In this document: positions 20,009 to 29,777 of the stretch, piece after piece
Numbering within the stretch: the first letter of the stretch is position 1
Layout: each line of letters opens with the position of its first letter
Origin: Pseudomonadota bacterium
GTDB lineage: Bacteria; Pseudomonadota; Alphaproteobacteria; Sphingomonadales; Sphingomonadaceae
NCBI GenBank assembly: GCA_029550345.1
Contig: JAKPHK010000063.1
Span: 108,897 to 172,896, forward strand
Direction of reading: 5' to 3'
Length of the DNA stretch: 64,000 nt
Notes under the pieces: model-generated
Seen by the model: the letters and a program-made list of their open reading frames with translations, nothing else
What the model was told of the DNA's origin: nothing
Databases searched by the model: none
Position numbers and translations under genes: made by a program

Positions 20009-21208
20009 ATGACCAAGTTCAAGACCCTCGACGATCTCGGCGACCTGACCGGAAAGGTCGCGCTGGTCCGTGTTGATCTCAACCTGCCGATGCAGGACGC
20101 ACACGTCACTGACGATACCCGCGTCCGGGCTTCGGCGCCGACAATCCTCGAACTGGCGGAGAAGGGCGCGAAAGTCCTGCTGCTGGCGCACTTCGGTCGG
20201 CCCAAGGGTGAGCGCGTTTCGACCATGTCGGTTTCGATGACGCTCGATGCGGTGCAGGCCGTGCTGGGCAAAGAAGTAATGTTCGTGCCCGAAATCGCCG
20301 GGCCGGTGGTCGAACAGGCCGTGGGCATTCTGCGTCCGGGCGATATCGCGATGCTGGAGAACACCCGGTTCTGGAAGGGCGAGGAAAAGAACGACCCCGA
20401 CCTCGCCAAGGCGATTGCCGCCAATGGCGACATCTATGTCAACGATGCCTTCTCTGCCGCGCACCGCGCCCATGTCAGCACCGAAGGGCTGGCCCATCTG
20501 CTCCCGGCCTACGCCGGACGGTCGATGGAAGCAGAGCTGAAGGCGCTTGAGGCCGCTTTGGGTACACCGGTCCGCCCCGTGTGTGCTGTTGTAGGTGGTG
20601 CGAAGGTATCCTCGAAGCTCGATGTTTTGACCCACCTCGTCACCCAGGTCGATCACCTGATCATCGGCGGCGGCATGGCCAACACCTTCCTCGCGGCGCG
20701 CGGCGTGAACGTCGGCAAAAGCCTGTGCGAACACGATCTGGCCGCCACTGCGGAGAAGATACTGGACACGGCCGAGCAGTCCGGCTGCACCGTCCATCTT
20801 CCCTATGATGTTGTTGTGGCGAAGGAATTTGCCGCTCACCCGGCATCCTTGCGGACCTGCAATGTCCACGAAGTATCCGCCGACGAAATGATCCTCGACG
20901 TCGGCCCCGCCGCGGTTGAGGCGCTGGCCGATGTGCTGAAGACCTGCCGGACCCTGGTCTGGAACGGCCCGCTCGGCGCATTCGAAACCCCGCCGTTCGA
21001 CGCCGCCACCGTCGCCCTGGCCCGCAGCGCCGCCGCGCTCAGCAAGGAAGGCGTTCTGACCTCTGTCGCCGGCGGGGGCGATACCGTCGCTGCGCTCAAC
21101 CATGCCGGGGTGGCTGCTGATTTTACTTATATTTCAACCGCTGGCGGCGCTTTCCTCGAATGGATGGAAGGCAAGGCACTGCCCGGCGTGGTGGCGCTGG
21201 AGCGTTAG
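20009..21208 (+). CDS. pgk: Phosphoglycerate kinase
   Basis: [37 protein letters not shown]. Confidence 0.97.
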   Translation: MTKFKTLDDLGDLTGKVALVRVDLNLPMQDAHVTDDTRVRASAPTILELAEKGAKVLLLAHFGRPKGERVSTMSVSMTLDAVQAVLGKEVMFVPEIAGPVVEQAVGILRPGDIAMLENTRFWKGEEKNDPDLAKAIAANGDIYVNDAFSAAHRAHVSTEGLAHLLPAYAGRSMEAELKALEAALGTPVRPVCAVVGGAKVSSKLDVLTHLVTQVDHLIIGGGMANTFLAARGVNVGKSLCEHDLAATAEKILDTAEQSGCTVHLPYDVVVAKEFAAHPASLRTCNVHEVSADEMILDVGPAAVEALADVLKTCRTLVWNGPLGAFETPPFDAATVALARSAAALSKEGVLTSVAGGGDTVAALNHAGVAADFTYISTAGGAFLEWMEGKALPGVVALER

Positions 21209-21612
21209 CGCTGATTGATCTTTTCGGCATCGCGCGCGGCGAGGACCAGCAGCATTACCAGCAATGCGACCGAGTATTCGCTGCCGCCCGTGCCGTGCTC
21301 TCCCACGAACCAGCCCAGTCGGGCATGGATCAGAACGATTCCGCCAAATGCGATTGCGGCGAGTGCTGACGCCGCCCATCTCACATGCAAGTTCAGCAGA
21401 ATCAGTGTGCCAGCCACCAGTTCGACGATCGTGATTGCCCAGACTACCGCCTGTGGTGCGGGGAAGCCAATGTTATCCATGAACTGGGAAAATTGCGGCA
21501 GGGTTCCTCGGTAAAGTCGCACCAGTGCATGGATCATGAACAGCAGCGGCGTGACGATTCGGAGAACCAGCGCTGCCTTATCGGCGGAAAGGTAAGGAAA
21601 GCGGTGAAGCAT
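21205..21612 (-). CDS. DoxX-like small membrane protein
   Basis: Four hydrophobic segments, [34 protein letters not shown]. Confidence 0.75.
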   Translation of the reverse strand: MLHRFPYLSADKAALVLRIVTPLLFMIHALVRLYRGTLPQFSQFMDNIGFPAPQAVVWAITIVELVAGTLILLNLHVRWAASALAAIAFGGIVLIHARLGWFVGEHGTGGSEYSVALLVMLLVLAARDAEKINQR

Positions 21613-21778
21613 CTGGTGATCTCCGGCAAAAATCACCGAAGAAGTGCACACTTGGCGTTTGATTGAGTCAAGCCGATGCTGGCGAACCGGTACATCCCCA
21701 TTTGCGCCATTGCGGTATCGCCACAAGGCGGCTAACGGCCCGCTAAACATACGTATGTGTTTTTGAGGGATGGCTTGC

Positions 21779-22675
21779 ATGAACACCGCTGATATGACCG
21801 CTAAGATGGCCACCGGAAACGGATTTATCGCCGCGCTCGACCAGTCGGGTGGTTCTACACCCAAAGCGCTGGCTGGCTATGGCGTGACCGATGATGCCTG
21901 GAACACCGAGGCGGAAATGTTCGATCTGATCCACGCCATGCGCGAACGGATCATCCTGTCCCCGGCCTTCGATGGCTCCAAGGTGATCGGTGCGATCCTG
22001 TTCGAGCGGACCATGGACGGCACCGCCGGGGGCAAGCCGGTTCCCGCCGCGCTGATCGAAAAGGGCGTGGTGCCCTTCATCAAGATCGACAAGGGACTTG
22101 AGGACGAGGTGAACGGCGTCCAGCTGATGAAGCCGATGCCCGAGCTGGACGCTCTGCTCGAAAAGTCGAAGGCGCTTGGCGTGTTCGGAACGAAGGAACG
22201 TTCTGTGATCAATTCGGCCAATGCCGAAGGGATCGCAGCCGTGGTTGCGCAGCAGTTTGAAGTCGGCAAGCAGGTCCTCGCTCACGGGATGATGCCGATC
22301 ATCGAACCCGAAGTGAACATCAAGAGCGAAACCCGCAGCCAGTGCGATGCGATCCTGCTCGAAGAAATCCTCAAGAACCTGGATGCACTGCCTGAGGGGC
22401 AGCAGGTCATGCTCAAGCTGAGCCTGCCGGTCGTGCCGGGCACTTTCGATGCACTGGTCGATCACCCCAAGGTGCTGCGCGTGGTCGCGCTGTCGGGCGG
22501 CTACAAGCGTCCCGAGGCTTGCGTCGAGCTGAGCAAGAACAAGGGCATCATCGCCAGCTTCAGCCGCGCTCTGCTGGAAGACCTGCGCGCGCAGATGAGC
22601 GATGCGGAATTCGATGCCGCCCTGGGTGAAGCAATCGATGCGATCTACACTGGCTCGACCGTCAAGACCGCCTGA
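21779..22675 (+). CDS. fda: Fructose-bisphosphate aldolase class I
   Basis: GFIAALDQSGGSTPKAL, VPFIKIDKGL, IIEPEVNI, ALSGGYKR. Confidence 0.94.
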   Translation: MNTADMTAKMATGNGFIAALDQSGGSTPKALAGYGVTDDAWNTEAEMFDLIHAMRERIILSPAFDGSKVIGAILFERTMDGTAGGKPVPAALIEKGVVPFIKIDKGLEDEVNGVQLMKPMPELDALLEKSKALGVFGTKERSVINSANAEGIAAVVAQQFEVGKQVLAHGMMPIIEPEVNIKSETRSQCDAILLEEILKNLDALPEGQQVMLKLSLPVVPGTFDALVDHPKVLRVVALSGGYKRPEACVELSKNKGIIASFSRALLEDLRAQMSDAEFDAALGEAIDAIYTGSTVKTA

Positions 22676-22682
22676 TCCGGCC

Positions 22683-23186
22683 ATGGCGCGCTGGGTCGAA
22701 GTCAATGACCGGATGCAGCGCGGCTATCGCTATGAGCTGACCGCGCCGGAAGGACGGGACTTCGATCCGGCCTTCCGGCCGGAATTGACCCCGGCCGAAA
22801 TGCTGGCGCTCGGCGTGTTCGGCGGTTGTTATATGACCGATTGCCAGGATGAATTCCCGGCAGAATGGTTTGCCCATGCGCCTTTGTCTCCGGGGAAGCC
22901 GGACAAGACTTGCAATCATTTCAATGTGCTGGCCAGCCAGCCTTTGAGCGAATGGCGGCGCAAGGGCTGGATCCACCCTGACGATCCGCGAGGCTGGTTC
23001 CAGTGGTATTGTCGCTACTTCATGGGGCGGCGGCACCCGGACGATGCCCGCCAGATTGGGCGTTGGCGCAATTTCGCCCGCCATGCCGCGCAGGTCCGCA
23101 AGTATTGCGAACCCGGCGATCCGTTCTGCCGCCCGCGCCAGCGCCAGGCGCTGCTGCAATGGGCCTATGACAGCCGGGTGATGTGA
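22683..23186 (+). CDS. Conserved hypothetical protein rich in Cys/Trp/Arg
   Basis: GGCYMTDCQDEFPAEWF...GWFQWYCRYFMGRRHPDDARQIGRWRNFARH. Confidence 0.7.
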   Translation: MARWVEVNDRMQRGYRYELTAPEGRDFDPAFRPELTPAEMLALGVFGGCYMTDCQDEFPAEWFAHAPLSPGKPDKTCNHFNVLASQPLSEWRRKGWIHPDDPRGWFQWYCRYFMGRRHPDDARQIGRWRNFARHAAQVRKYCEPGDPFCRPRQRQALLQWAYDSRVM

Positions 23187-23573
23187 TCAAAGCCCACCGC
23201 TGAATTTGAGCGCGAAGCGATAGTCGCCCGGTTCGATCGCGTGCTTCGCGTTTCTGGGCGGCATGGTGCCGAGCAGTTCAAGCGTGCCATCGGCAATCGC
23301 CAATGGCTTGTCGCTCGCAAGCTCTTGCACGCTCACACCTGATCCCAGCTCGACCTTCACTTCCAGCCGGACACGGCCGGCCCAGAAACAGTCCGTTTCT
23401 ATCGGGCAGCGGCTGTCCTCAAGCACGCGAATGGGGGTGACCTTCGGGCCGCCGAGATTGACGCTTTGGCCGAGCCGGACCTCGCTCGATCCATTCGCAT
23501 TGACCGGGGGCGCAGTGACGCAACCGGCGAGAGCCAGGCAAATGGCGAGCGAGGGCAGCAAGCTGGGTGTCAT
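23187..23573 (-). CDS. Putative lipoprotein, hypothetical
   Basis: Lipobox-like LALAGC within the first 20 residues. Confidence 0.65.
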   Translation of the reverse strand: MTPSLLPSLAICLALAGCVTAPPVNANGSSEVRLGQSVNLGGPKVTPIRVLEDSRCPIETDCFWAGRVRLEVKVELGSGVSVQELASDKPLAIADGTLELLGTMPPRNAKHAIEPGDYRFALKFSGGL

Positions 23574-23650
23574 GTCGATGGATTGCGGCAGCCAACCTGA
23601 ACCGAACCGGAATGCTTGGCCTGCCGCATTGCACAGGCTAGAGCGCCGGG

Positions 23651-24265
23651 ATGACCCAATGCCAACTCTATCTGATCTCCCCTCTCGACGTCGGCGGCAC
23701 CTTTCCCGACCGACTGACGCGCGCGCTTGATGCCGGGCCGGTTGCGGCCTTTCAGTTCCGGGCGAAAGGGATCGATGAACATCAGGCGGTTCGCCTGGCA
23801 GAGCCGCTTCAGGCAATTTGCGCGAGCCGTGAGGTGGCCTTTATCGTCAACGATTCGATCAGCCTGGCCAAGCGGATCGGGGCCGATGGCGTGCATCTGG
23901 GTCAGGATGACGGTACCGTGGCAGAGGCGCGGCAGCGGCTGGGGCGCGATGCGCAGATCGGGGTGACTTGCCACAACAGCCGCCATCTCGCGATGGAAGC
24001 CGGTGAGGCCGGGGCTGACTATGTGGCATTCGGCGCGTTCTTTCCGACCACGACCAAACAGACCGAATATCGCGCTGAGCCGGAGCTGCTGGAATGGTGG
24101 CAGGCGCTGATGGAAATTCCCTGCGTGGCGATCGGCGGGGTCACGCCGAAAAACTGCGCGCGGCTGATTTCGGCCGGGGCGGATTTCCTGGCCGTATCGG
24201 GCGCGGTGTGGAACGGCGACGAGGCTGCGGCGGTCAAGGCTTTCCACAAGGTGATCGCCGGCTGA
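23651..24265 (+). CDS. thiE: Thiamine phosphate synthase family protein
   Basis: FQFRAKGIDE, IVNDSISLAKRIGADGVHLGQDD, GADYVAFGAFFPTTTK, IGGVTPKN. Confidence 0.88.
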   Translation: MTQCQLYLISPLDVGGTFPDRLTRALDAGPVAAFQFRAKGIDEHQAVRLAEPLQAICASREVAFIVNDSISLAKRIGADGVHLGQDDGTVAEARQRLGRDAQIGVTCHNSRHLAMEAGEAGADYVAFGAFFPTTTKQTEYRAEPELLEWWQALMEIPCVAIGGVTPKNCARLISAGADFLAVSGAVWNGDEAAAVKAFHKVIAG

Positions 24266-24324
24266 TTTTGCCCGGCGGTTTCCTGAGCCGCCAAACTGTG
24301 CCAACACTCCGTTCATAGGGGGGA

Positions 24325-24345
24325 GCCGGGCATTTTTTGCCCGGC
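24325..24345. promoter_or_regulatory. Perfect 8-bp stem-loop GCCGGGCA-TTTTT-TGCCCGGC in the OPT transporter leader
   Basis: Read directly; a second TGCCCGGC at 24269-24276 could compete for the middle arm. Confidence 0.6.
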
Positions 24346-24383
24346 ACCCTGTGAACTTTCGTGATTATCCAAAAGGGGCTGCG

Positions 24384-26315
24384 ATGCGTGAACTGACGAT
24401 CCGGGGGATTCTGCTCGGCGCGGTGCTGACCGTGTTGTTCACGGCGGCCAACGTCTATCTCGGCCTCAAGATCGGGCTGACCTTTGCCACCTCGATCCCT
24501 GCTGCTGTCATCTCGATGGCGTTGCTGAAGGCTTTTTCGGACAGCACAATACAGGAAAACAACATCGTCCAGACCATCGCATCGGCGGCGGGCACGCTGT
24601 CTGCGATTATCTTCGTGCTGCCTGGCCTGATCATGATCGGCTGGTGGACTGGATTTCCCTATTGGCAATCGGTGGCGGTGATCGGCCTCGGCGGGGTGCT
24701 CGGGGTGATGTATTCGGTGCCGCTGCGCCGGGCTTTGGTGACCGGATCGGATTTGCCCTATCCCGAAGGCGTTGCTGCGGCCGAGGTCCTGAAAGTCGGC
24801 GCGGGGGTGGGCGGCGCGGAAGAAAACCGCAAAGGTCTGATTGCGATCGTGCTCGGCGCGCTGCTTTCGGCCGGGTACACACTGCTGGCCAAGATGAAAC
24901 TGGTGGCGGAAGAAGCCGGAACCGTGGTCAAGCTGGGCAGCGGAGCGACCAGCTTTTCAACCAGCTTTTCGCTCGCACTGATCGGGGTGGGGCATCTGGT
25001 CGGCATGGCGGTGGGCATCGCGATGCTGGTTGGGCTGGGAATCGGCTGGCTGGTGCTGCTGCCGCATTTCACTGCCGGAGGTGCCCCTGCCGGGACTGAA
25101 ATGGCCGATTTCGTCTCATCAACCTTCCGCCAGAAAGTGCGCTTTGTCGGCGCAGGCACGATCGGGGTGGCCGCGATCTGGACGCTGCTCAAGATGCTGG
25201 GGCCGATTGCGCGGGGAATTGCAGGAGCCCTGGCCGCGGCGCGTCAGCGCAAGGCCGGGCAGGGCGCTTCGCTCGACATTACCGAACAGGATCTGCCGAT
25301 CGGCGTGGTCGGGGGCACGATCCTGCTGGCCATGTTGCCGATCCTGGTTCTGCTGGCCGGTTTCGCGCAAGGCGGGCCGATCATGGCGGCGATGGGGACC
25401 ACCTTGGGACTGTCGATCCTTTACGTGCTGGTTGCGGGCATAGTGATCGCATCGGTCTGTGGGTACATGGCTGGGCTTATCGGAGCCTCGAACAGCCCGA
25501 TTTCCGGCGTCGGAATTCTCTCCAGCCTGGGCATCTCGCTGCTGCTGGTGGCGATCTTTGGGCAGGGCGGGGATGAGGCCAGCACCAAAGCGCTGGTCGC
25601 CTTTGCGCTGTTCGTCACCGCAATCGTCTTCGGCATCGCGACGATTTCCAACGACAACTTGCAGGATCTCAAGACCGGCCAGCTGGTCGGCGCGACGCCG
25701 TGGCGCCAGCAGATCGCGCTGGTGCTGGGGGTGATCTTCGGTGCGCTGGTGATCCCGCCGATCCTTGATCTGCTCAATTCGACTTTCGGATTCCAAGGCG
25801 TACCCGGTGCAGGCAAGGACGCATTGGCCGCACCGCAAGCAGCGCTGATCACCGCGATCGCGCAGGGTGTGCTGGGCGGCAACCTTGATTGGGGTTTGAT
25901 CGGAACCGGCGCTGCAATCGGGGCGGCGGTGATCGCGGCAGACGAAACCTTGCGCAAAACACGTAAGGGCAGCCTGCCGCCGCTGGCTGTGGGCATGGGC
26001 ATCTACCTGCCCATGGCTTTGACCCTGCTGATCCCGATCGGCGCGATTGTCGGCCACTTCTATAACCGCTGGGCCGAACGGCAGGGCGATCCGGCCTTTG
26101 CCGAGCGGATGGGCGTGCTGGCCGCGACCGGGCTGATCGTTGGGGAAAGCCTGTTCGGCGTGGTTTTTGCCGGAATCGCGGCGGCGACCGGTAGTCCGGA
26201 AGCGTTGGCAATTGTCGAAGAGAACAGCTGGGCACCACTCGCCGGTCTGGCCGTGTTCGCGGCTTCGGTTGCCTGGCTCTATGGCCGGACCCGGCGGATG
26301 GTGGCTTCGGCCTAA
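24384..26315 (+). CDS. OPT-family oligopeptide transporter
   Basis: ANVYLGLKIGLTFATSIPAAVISM...SIQENNIVQTIASAAGTLS-type OPT motifs; start at 24384 (RBS-like AAAAGGGG upstream) or 24351. Confidence 0.92.
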   Translation: MRELTIRGILLGAVLTVLFTAANVYLGLKIGLTFATSIPAAVISMALLKAFSDSTIQENNIVQTIASAAGTLSAIIFVLPGLIMIGWWTGFPYWQSVAVIGLGGVLGVMYSVPLRRALVTGSDLPYPEGVAAAEVLKVGAGVGGAEENRKGLIAIVLGALLSAGYTLLAKMKLVAEEAGTVVKLGSGATSFSTSFSLALIGVGHLVGMAVGIAMLVGLGIGWLVLLPHFTAGGAPAGTEMADFVSSTFRQKVRFVGAGTIGVAAIWTLLKMLGPIARGIAGALAAARQRKAGQGASLDITEQDLPIGVVGGTILLAMLPILVLLAGFAQGGPIMAAMGTTLGLSILYVLVAGIVIASVCGYMAGLIGASNSPISGVGILSSLGISLLLVAIFGQGGDEASTKALVAFALFVTAIVFGIATISNDNLQDLKTGQLVGATPWRQQIALVLGVIFGALVIPPILDLLNSTFGFQGVPGAGKDALAAPQAALITAIAQGVLGGNLDWGLIGTGAAIGAAVIAADETLRKTRKGSLPPLAVGMGIYLPMALTLLIPIGAIVGHFYNRWAERQGDPAFAERMGVLAATGLIVGESLFGVVFAGIAAATGSPEALAIVEENSWAPLAGLAVFAASVAWLYGRTRRMVASA

Positions 26316-26749
26316 CCGCGAACCGGATCATTCACCCCGCAGCGGGCGGCTTGCTCGGACCCGGCGGCTGTCGAACAATCCTTGGCGGGGAAATTGTTGA
26401 TCACCCGGCGCACGCAGCGCAGGTCGCTATCCTTGCCGTCTGGCCCCAGTTTGCGCAGGAAGTTGGCGCTTATCCGGTGGAACTTCTGGCCGCGCTTTGG
26501 TCCGCTGGTCAGCACCAGATCATCGCCGGTCAGCAGGTATGTCCCGCGCCCGCTGGCAGTGTTGTACGTGTTGGCGTTGATGATCGTGAAGTCTTCGCTC
26601 GGCACGCGGTATCCCGCCGCGCCGGTGGCATCACCGGGCAATTCGCACAGATATGCGGCGGGCTGCAAACTGCCGATCGGCCCGCCGGGAACGGCAAGCG
26701 CGGCGGCTGACAGGGCGATCAGGGTGGCGGGCAGGGCGATCTTGAGCAT
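26312..26749 (-). CDS. Secreted hypothetical protein
   Basis: Signal peptide MLKIALPATLIALSAAALAVPGG; Cys-containing. Confidence 0.65.
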   Translation of the reverse strand: MLKIALPATLIALSAAALAVPGGPIGSLQPAAYLCELPGDATGAAGYRVPSEDFTIINANTYNTASGRGTYLLTGDDLVLTSGPKRGQKFHRISANFLRKLGPDGKDSDLRCVRRVINNFPAKDCSTAAGSEQAARCGVNDPVRG

Positions 26750-26872
26750 CGCGGGCGGCAATAGCACCGCCCGTGCCTTCGCGCCACACTTGCCCGCTGG
26801 CGCGTCTCGCGCTAAGGGCGCGGACCTTCCGGCAGCACGTCCGGGCTCTTTCTCATCCTTGAAGAGGCACTC

Positions 26873-27439
26873 ATGGCCAAGATCAGCGGCGTGGACATCC
26901 GTCCCGGCAACATTCTCGAATACGAAGGCGGCATCTGGAAGGTCGCCAAGACCCAGCACACCCAGCCCGGCAAGGGCGGGGCCTTCATGCAGGTCGAGAT
27001 GAAGAACCTGATCGACGGCCGCAAGACCAACGTCCGCTTCCGCAGCGCCGACACGGTTGAAAAGGTCCGCCTCGATACCAAGGACTTCCAGTTCCTCTAT
27101 GCCGAAGGTGATGACCTGGTGTTCATGGACGTAGAAACCTATGACCAGATCAACCTGCCCAAGGATCTGCTGGGCGGGGCCGACGCCTTTCTGCAGGACG
27201 GGATGACCGTGCTGCTCGAAATGTATGATGAGCGCCCGATTTCGGTCCAGCTGCCCGAACAGGTCGAAGCCACCATCGTCGAAGCTGACGCCGTGGTGAA
27301 GGGACAGACCGCATCGTCGAGCTACAAGCCGGCAATTCTGGATAACGGCGTGCGCGTAATGGTGCCGCCCCATATTGCCAGCGGAACCCGGATCATCGTC
27401 GACGTTTACGAGCGTACCTACGTCGGCAAGGCGGACTGA
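26873..27439 (+). CDS. efp: Elongation factor P
   Basis: [43 protein letters not shown]. Confidence 0.97.
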   Translation: MAKISGVDIRPGNILEYEGGIWKVAKTQHTQPGKGGAFMQVEMKNLIDGRKTNVRFRSADTVEKVRLDTKDFQFLYAEGDDLVFMDVETYDQINLPKDLLGGADAFLQDGMTVLLEMYDERPISVQLPEQVEATIVEADAVVKGQTASSSYKPAILDNGVRVMVPPHIASGTRIIVDVYERTYVGKAD

Positions 27440-27448
27440 GCCCGAACC

Positions 27449-28273
27449 ATGGCAGTCCTTTCAGGCATCATCCGTGTGATGGAAAAGGCCGCGCGCAAGG
27501 CGGGTGGCCGCCTTCGCCGCGACTTTGGTGAGATCGAGCATCTTCAGGTAAGCCGCAAGGGCCCGGCCGATTTCGTCTCGAAGGCCGATCAGCGCGCTGA
27601 ACGGATGATCTGGGACGAGCTGCGCGCCGCCCGGCCCGATTGGGGCTTCCTGATGGAAGAGGGCGGAGAGATTACCGGAGCAGATGGCAAGCCGCGCTTC
27701 ATCGTCGATCCGCTCGATGGAACCAGCAACTTCCTGCACGGCATCCCGCACTTCGCGGTTTCAATCGCGGTGCAGGAACCCAAGCTCGACGGTTCGGGCT
27801 GGGGCGAGATTACCGCTGCCGTAGTCTATCAGCCGATCACCGATGAAACCTATTGGGCCGAAAAGAGCCGCGGCGCGTGGCTGCATGACGGGCGCCTGCG
27901 GGTATCGGCACGCCGCCACCTCGACGAAAGCCTGATCGCTACCGGTATTCCCTTTGCCGGTCGGGGCGACAGTGCCGAATGGACCCGCATCTATGCCGCG
28001 CTGGCTCCGCAGGTTGCCGGCATCCGCCGCTTTGGCACCGCCTCACTCGATCTCGCCTGGGTCGCCGCAGGGCGTTTCGAAGGTTTCTGGGAAAGCGAGC
28101 TTAAACCGTGGGATACGGCGGCAGGCTGTCTGCTGGTGCGTGAGGCGGGCGGGTTCGTTTCCGACTGGCGCGGGATCAGCCAGCCGATCTGCGACAAGCA
28201 AGTCCTGGCCGGCAATGATGCGCTGCACTCACGCCTGCACAAGGTGCTTGCCGCAGCGCTGAAGGCGGGATAA
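27449..28273 (+). CDS. suhB: Inositol monophosphatase family protein (SuhB-like)
   Basis: FIVDPLDGTSNFLHGIPHFAVSIAV; WDTAAGCLLVREAGG. Confidence 0.93.
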   Translation: MAVLSGIIRVMEKAARKAGGRLRRDFGEIEHLQVSRKGPADFVSKADQRAERMIWDELRAARPDWGFLMEEGGEITGADGKPRFIVDPLDGTSNFLHGIPHFAVSIAVQEPKLDGSGWGEITAAVVYQPITDETYWAEKSRGAWLHDGRLRVSARRHLDESLIATGIPFAGRGDSAEWTRIYAALAPQVAGIRRFGTASLDLAWVAAGRFEGFWESELKPWDTAAGCLLVREAGGFVSDWRGISQPICDKQVLAGNDALHSRLHKVLAAALKAG

Positions 28274-28294
28274 CTGCCGCGACGTTATAAGAAT

Positions 28295-28378
28295 GCCCCT
28301 GTGGCGGAATGGTAGACGCGAACGACTCAAAATCGTTTGTCGCAAGACGTGCCCGTTCGAGTCGGGCCAGGGGCACCA
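28295..28378 (+). tRNA. tRNA-Leu(CAA)
   Basis: GCCCCTG...CTCAAAA anticodon loop, variable arm, TTCGAGT, CAGGGGCACCA. Confidence 0.95.
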
Positions 28379-28414
28379 TTGCCGATCCGGTTTCAGCAGC
28401 CTAGGCTGCGCGCC

Positions 28415-29746
28415 ATGAAGCGCCACATCCTGATCTCGTTTGCCGCGCTCAGCGCGCTTGTCGTCACCCCGCAGGCTTCGGCCAGCGACCCCGGCATTCG
28501 CGAACGGATCGCCGCGGATATGCCCGGCCTGCTGACGATCTACCGCGATCTTCACGCCAATCCGGAACTTTCGTTTCAGGAACACCGCAGCGCCGGGATC
28601 ATGGCCGCCGCCGCTCGCAAAGCCGGATTTACGGTGACCGAGGGTGTCGGCAAGACCGGGGTGGTCGCGGTTTTGAAGAACGGCCCCGGCCCGGTCGTGC
28701 TGATCCGCGCCGACATGGACGGCCTGCCGGTGATCGAACAGACCGGACTGCCCTTTGCCAGCAAGGCCCGCGGCACTTCCACCGCCGGGGTGGAAACCGG
28801 GATCATGCACGCCTGCGGGCACGATACCCATATGACCGCCTGGATCGAAACGGCCCGCCTGCTGGCGGCCAATCGCGACAAATGGTCGGGCACGCTGGTG
28901 ATGATCGGGCAGCCCGCCGAAGAGATCGGGCTGGGCGCGCTGGAGATGCTCAAGGACGGCCTTTACACCCGTTTTCCCAAGCCCGATCATGTACTGGCCT
29001 TTCACGACAGTGCCGATCTGGCATCGGGCACAATCGGCGTCGCTCCGGGCTGGGCGCTGGCCAACGTCGATTCGGTTGATATCACGATCAAGGGCCTGGG
29101 CGGGCACGGCGCCTATCCGCACCTGACCAAGGATCCGATCGTGATCGGCAGTGCGATCGTAATGCGCCTGCAAACACTGGTCAGCCGCGAGCAGAATCCG
29201 TTTGAGCCTGCCGTCGTCACCGTTGGCAGCTTCCACGCCGGGGCCAAGCACAACATCATCTCGGACGAGGCGCACCTGCAACTGACCGTGCGATCCTATG
29301 GCGACGAATCGCGCGCGCATCTGCTTGATGGGATCCGTCGGATCTCGAAAGCGGAGGCACTGGCAGCTGGGCTTCCTGATGAACTGATGCCGGTCGTCAC
29401 GGTGATGGAACCCCACACCCGCGCAACCTGGAACAGCCCCGAGTTCTCAAGCCAGATGGCCGATTTTCTGGGCGGCGTGTTCGGCACCGGGCGGGTGGCA
29501 ATTGTCGGCCCGGTGATGGCGGGTGAAGACTTCGGCGAGTTTCGACAGGCCGATCCCGATCATATCGACAGCCTGATTTTCTGGGTTGGCGGCCGTCCGG
29601 CGGACCAGATCGCCGCAGCGAAGAAGGAGGGCAAGGTGTTGCCGGGCCTGCACAGCCCATTCTGGGCGCCAGAGGCCGACAAGGTGATCGGCACTGCTGC
29701 AGAGGCACTGACCGTTTCGGCGCTCAGACTGATGCCGAAACCCTGA
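28415..29746 (+). CDS. M20-family amidohydrolase/peptidase with signal peptide
   Basis: LHANPELSFQEHRSAGI, IMHACGHDTHMTAWIETARLL, GGHGAYPHLTKDPI, GEDFGEF. Confidence 0.92.
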   Translation: MKRHILISFAALSALVVTPQASASDPGIRERIAADMPGLLTIYRDLHANPELSFQEHRSAGIMAAAARKAGFTVTEGVGKTGVVAVLKNGPGPVVLIRADMDGLPVIEQTGLPFASKARGTSTAGVETGIMHACGHDTHMTAWIETARLLAANRDKWSGTLVMIGQPAEEIGLGALEMLKDGLYTRFPKPDHVLAFHDSADLASGTIGVAPGWALANVDSVDITIKGLGGHGAYPHLTKDPIVIGSAIVMRLQTLVSREQNPFEPAVVTVGSFHAGAKHNIISDEAHLQLTVRSYGDESRAHLLDGIRRISKAEALAAGLPDELMPVVTVMEPHTRATWNSPEFSSQMADFLGGVFGTGRVAIVGPVMAGEDFGEFRQADPDHIDSLIFWVGGRPADQIAAAKKEGKVLPGLHSPFWAPEADKVIGTAAEALTVSALRLMPKP

Positions 29747-29777
29747 CACTGGCCCGAGCCGCAACCACCTGATAGAC

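Noticed and set aside
19856-21103. 415-aa minus-strand ORF
   Set aside because: Antisense to pgk; its C-terminal [15 protein letters not shown] strings are just translated REP-like repeats.
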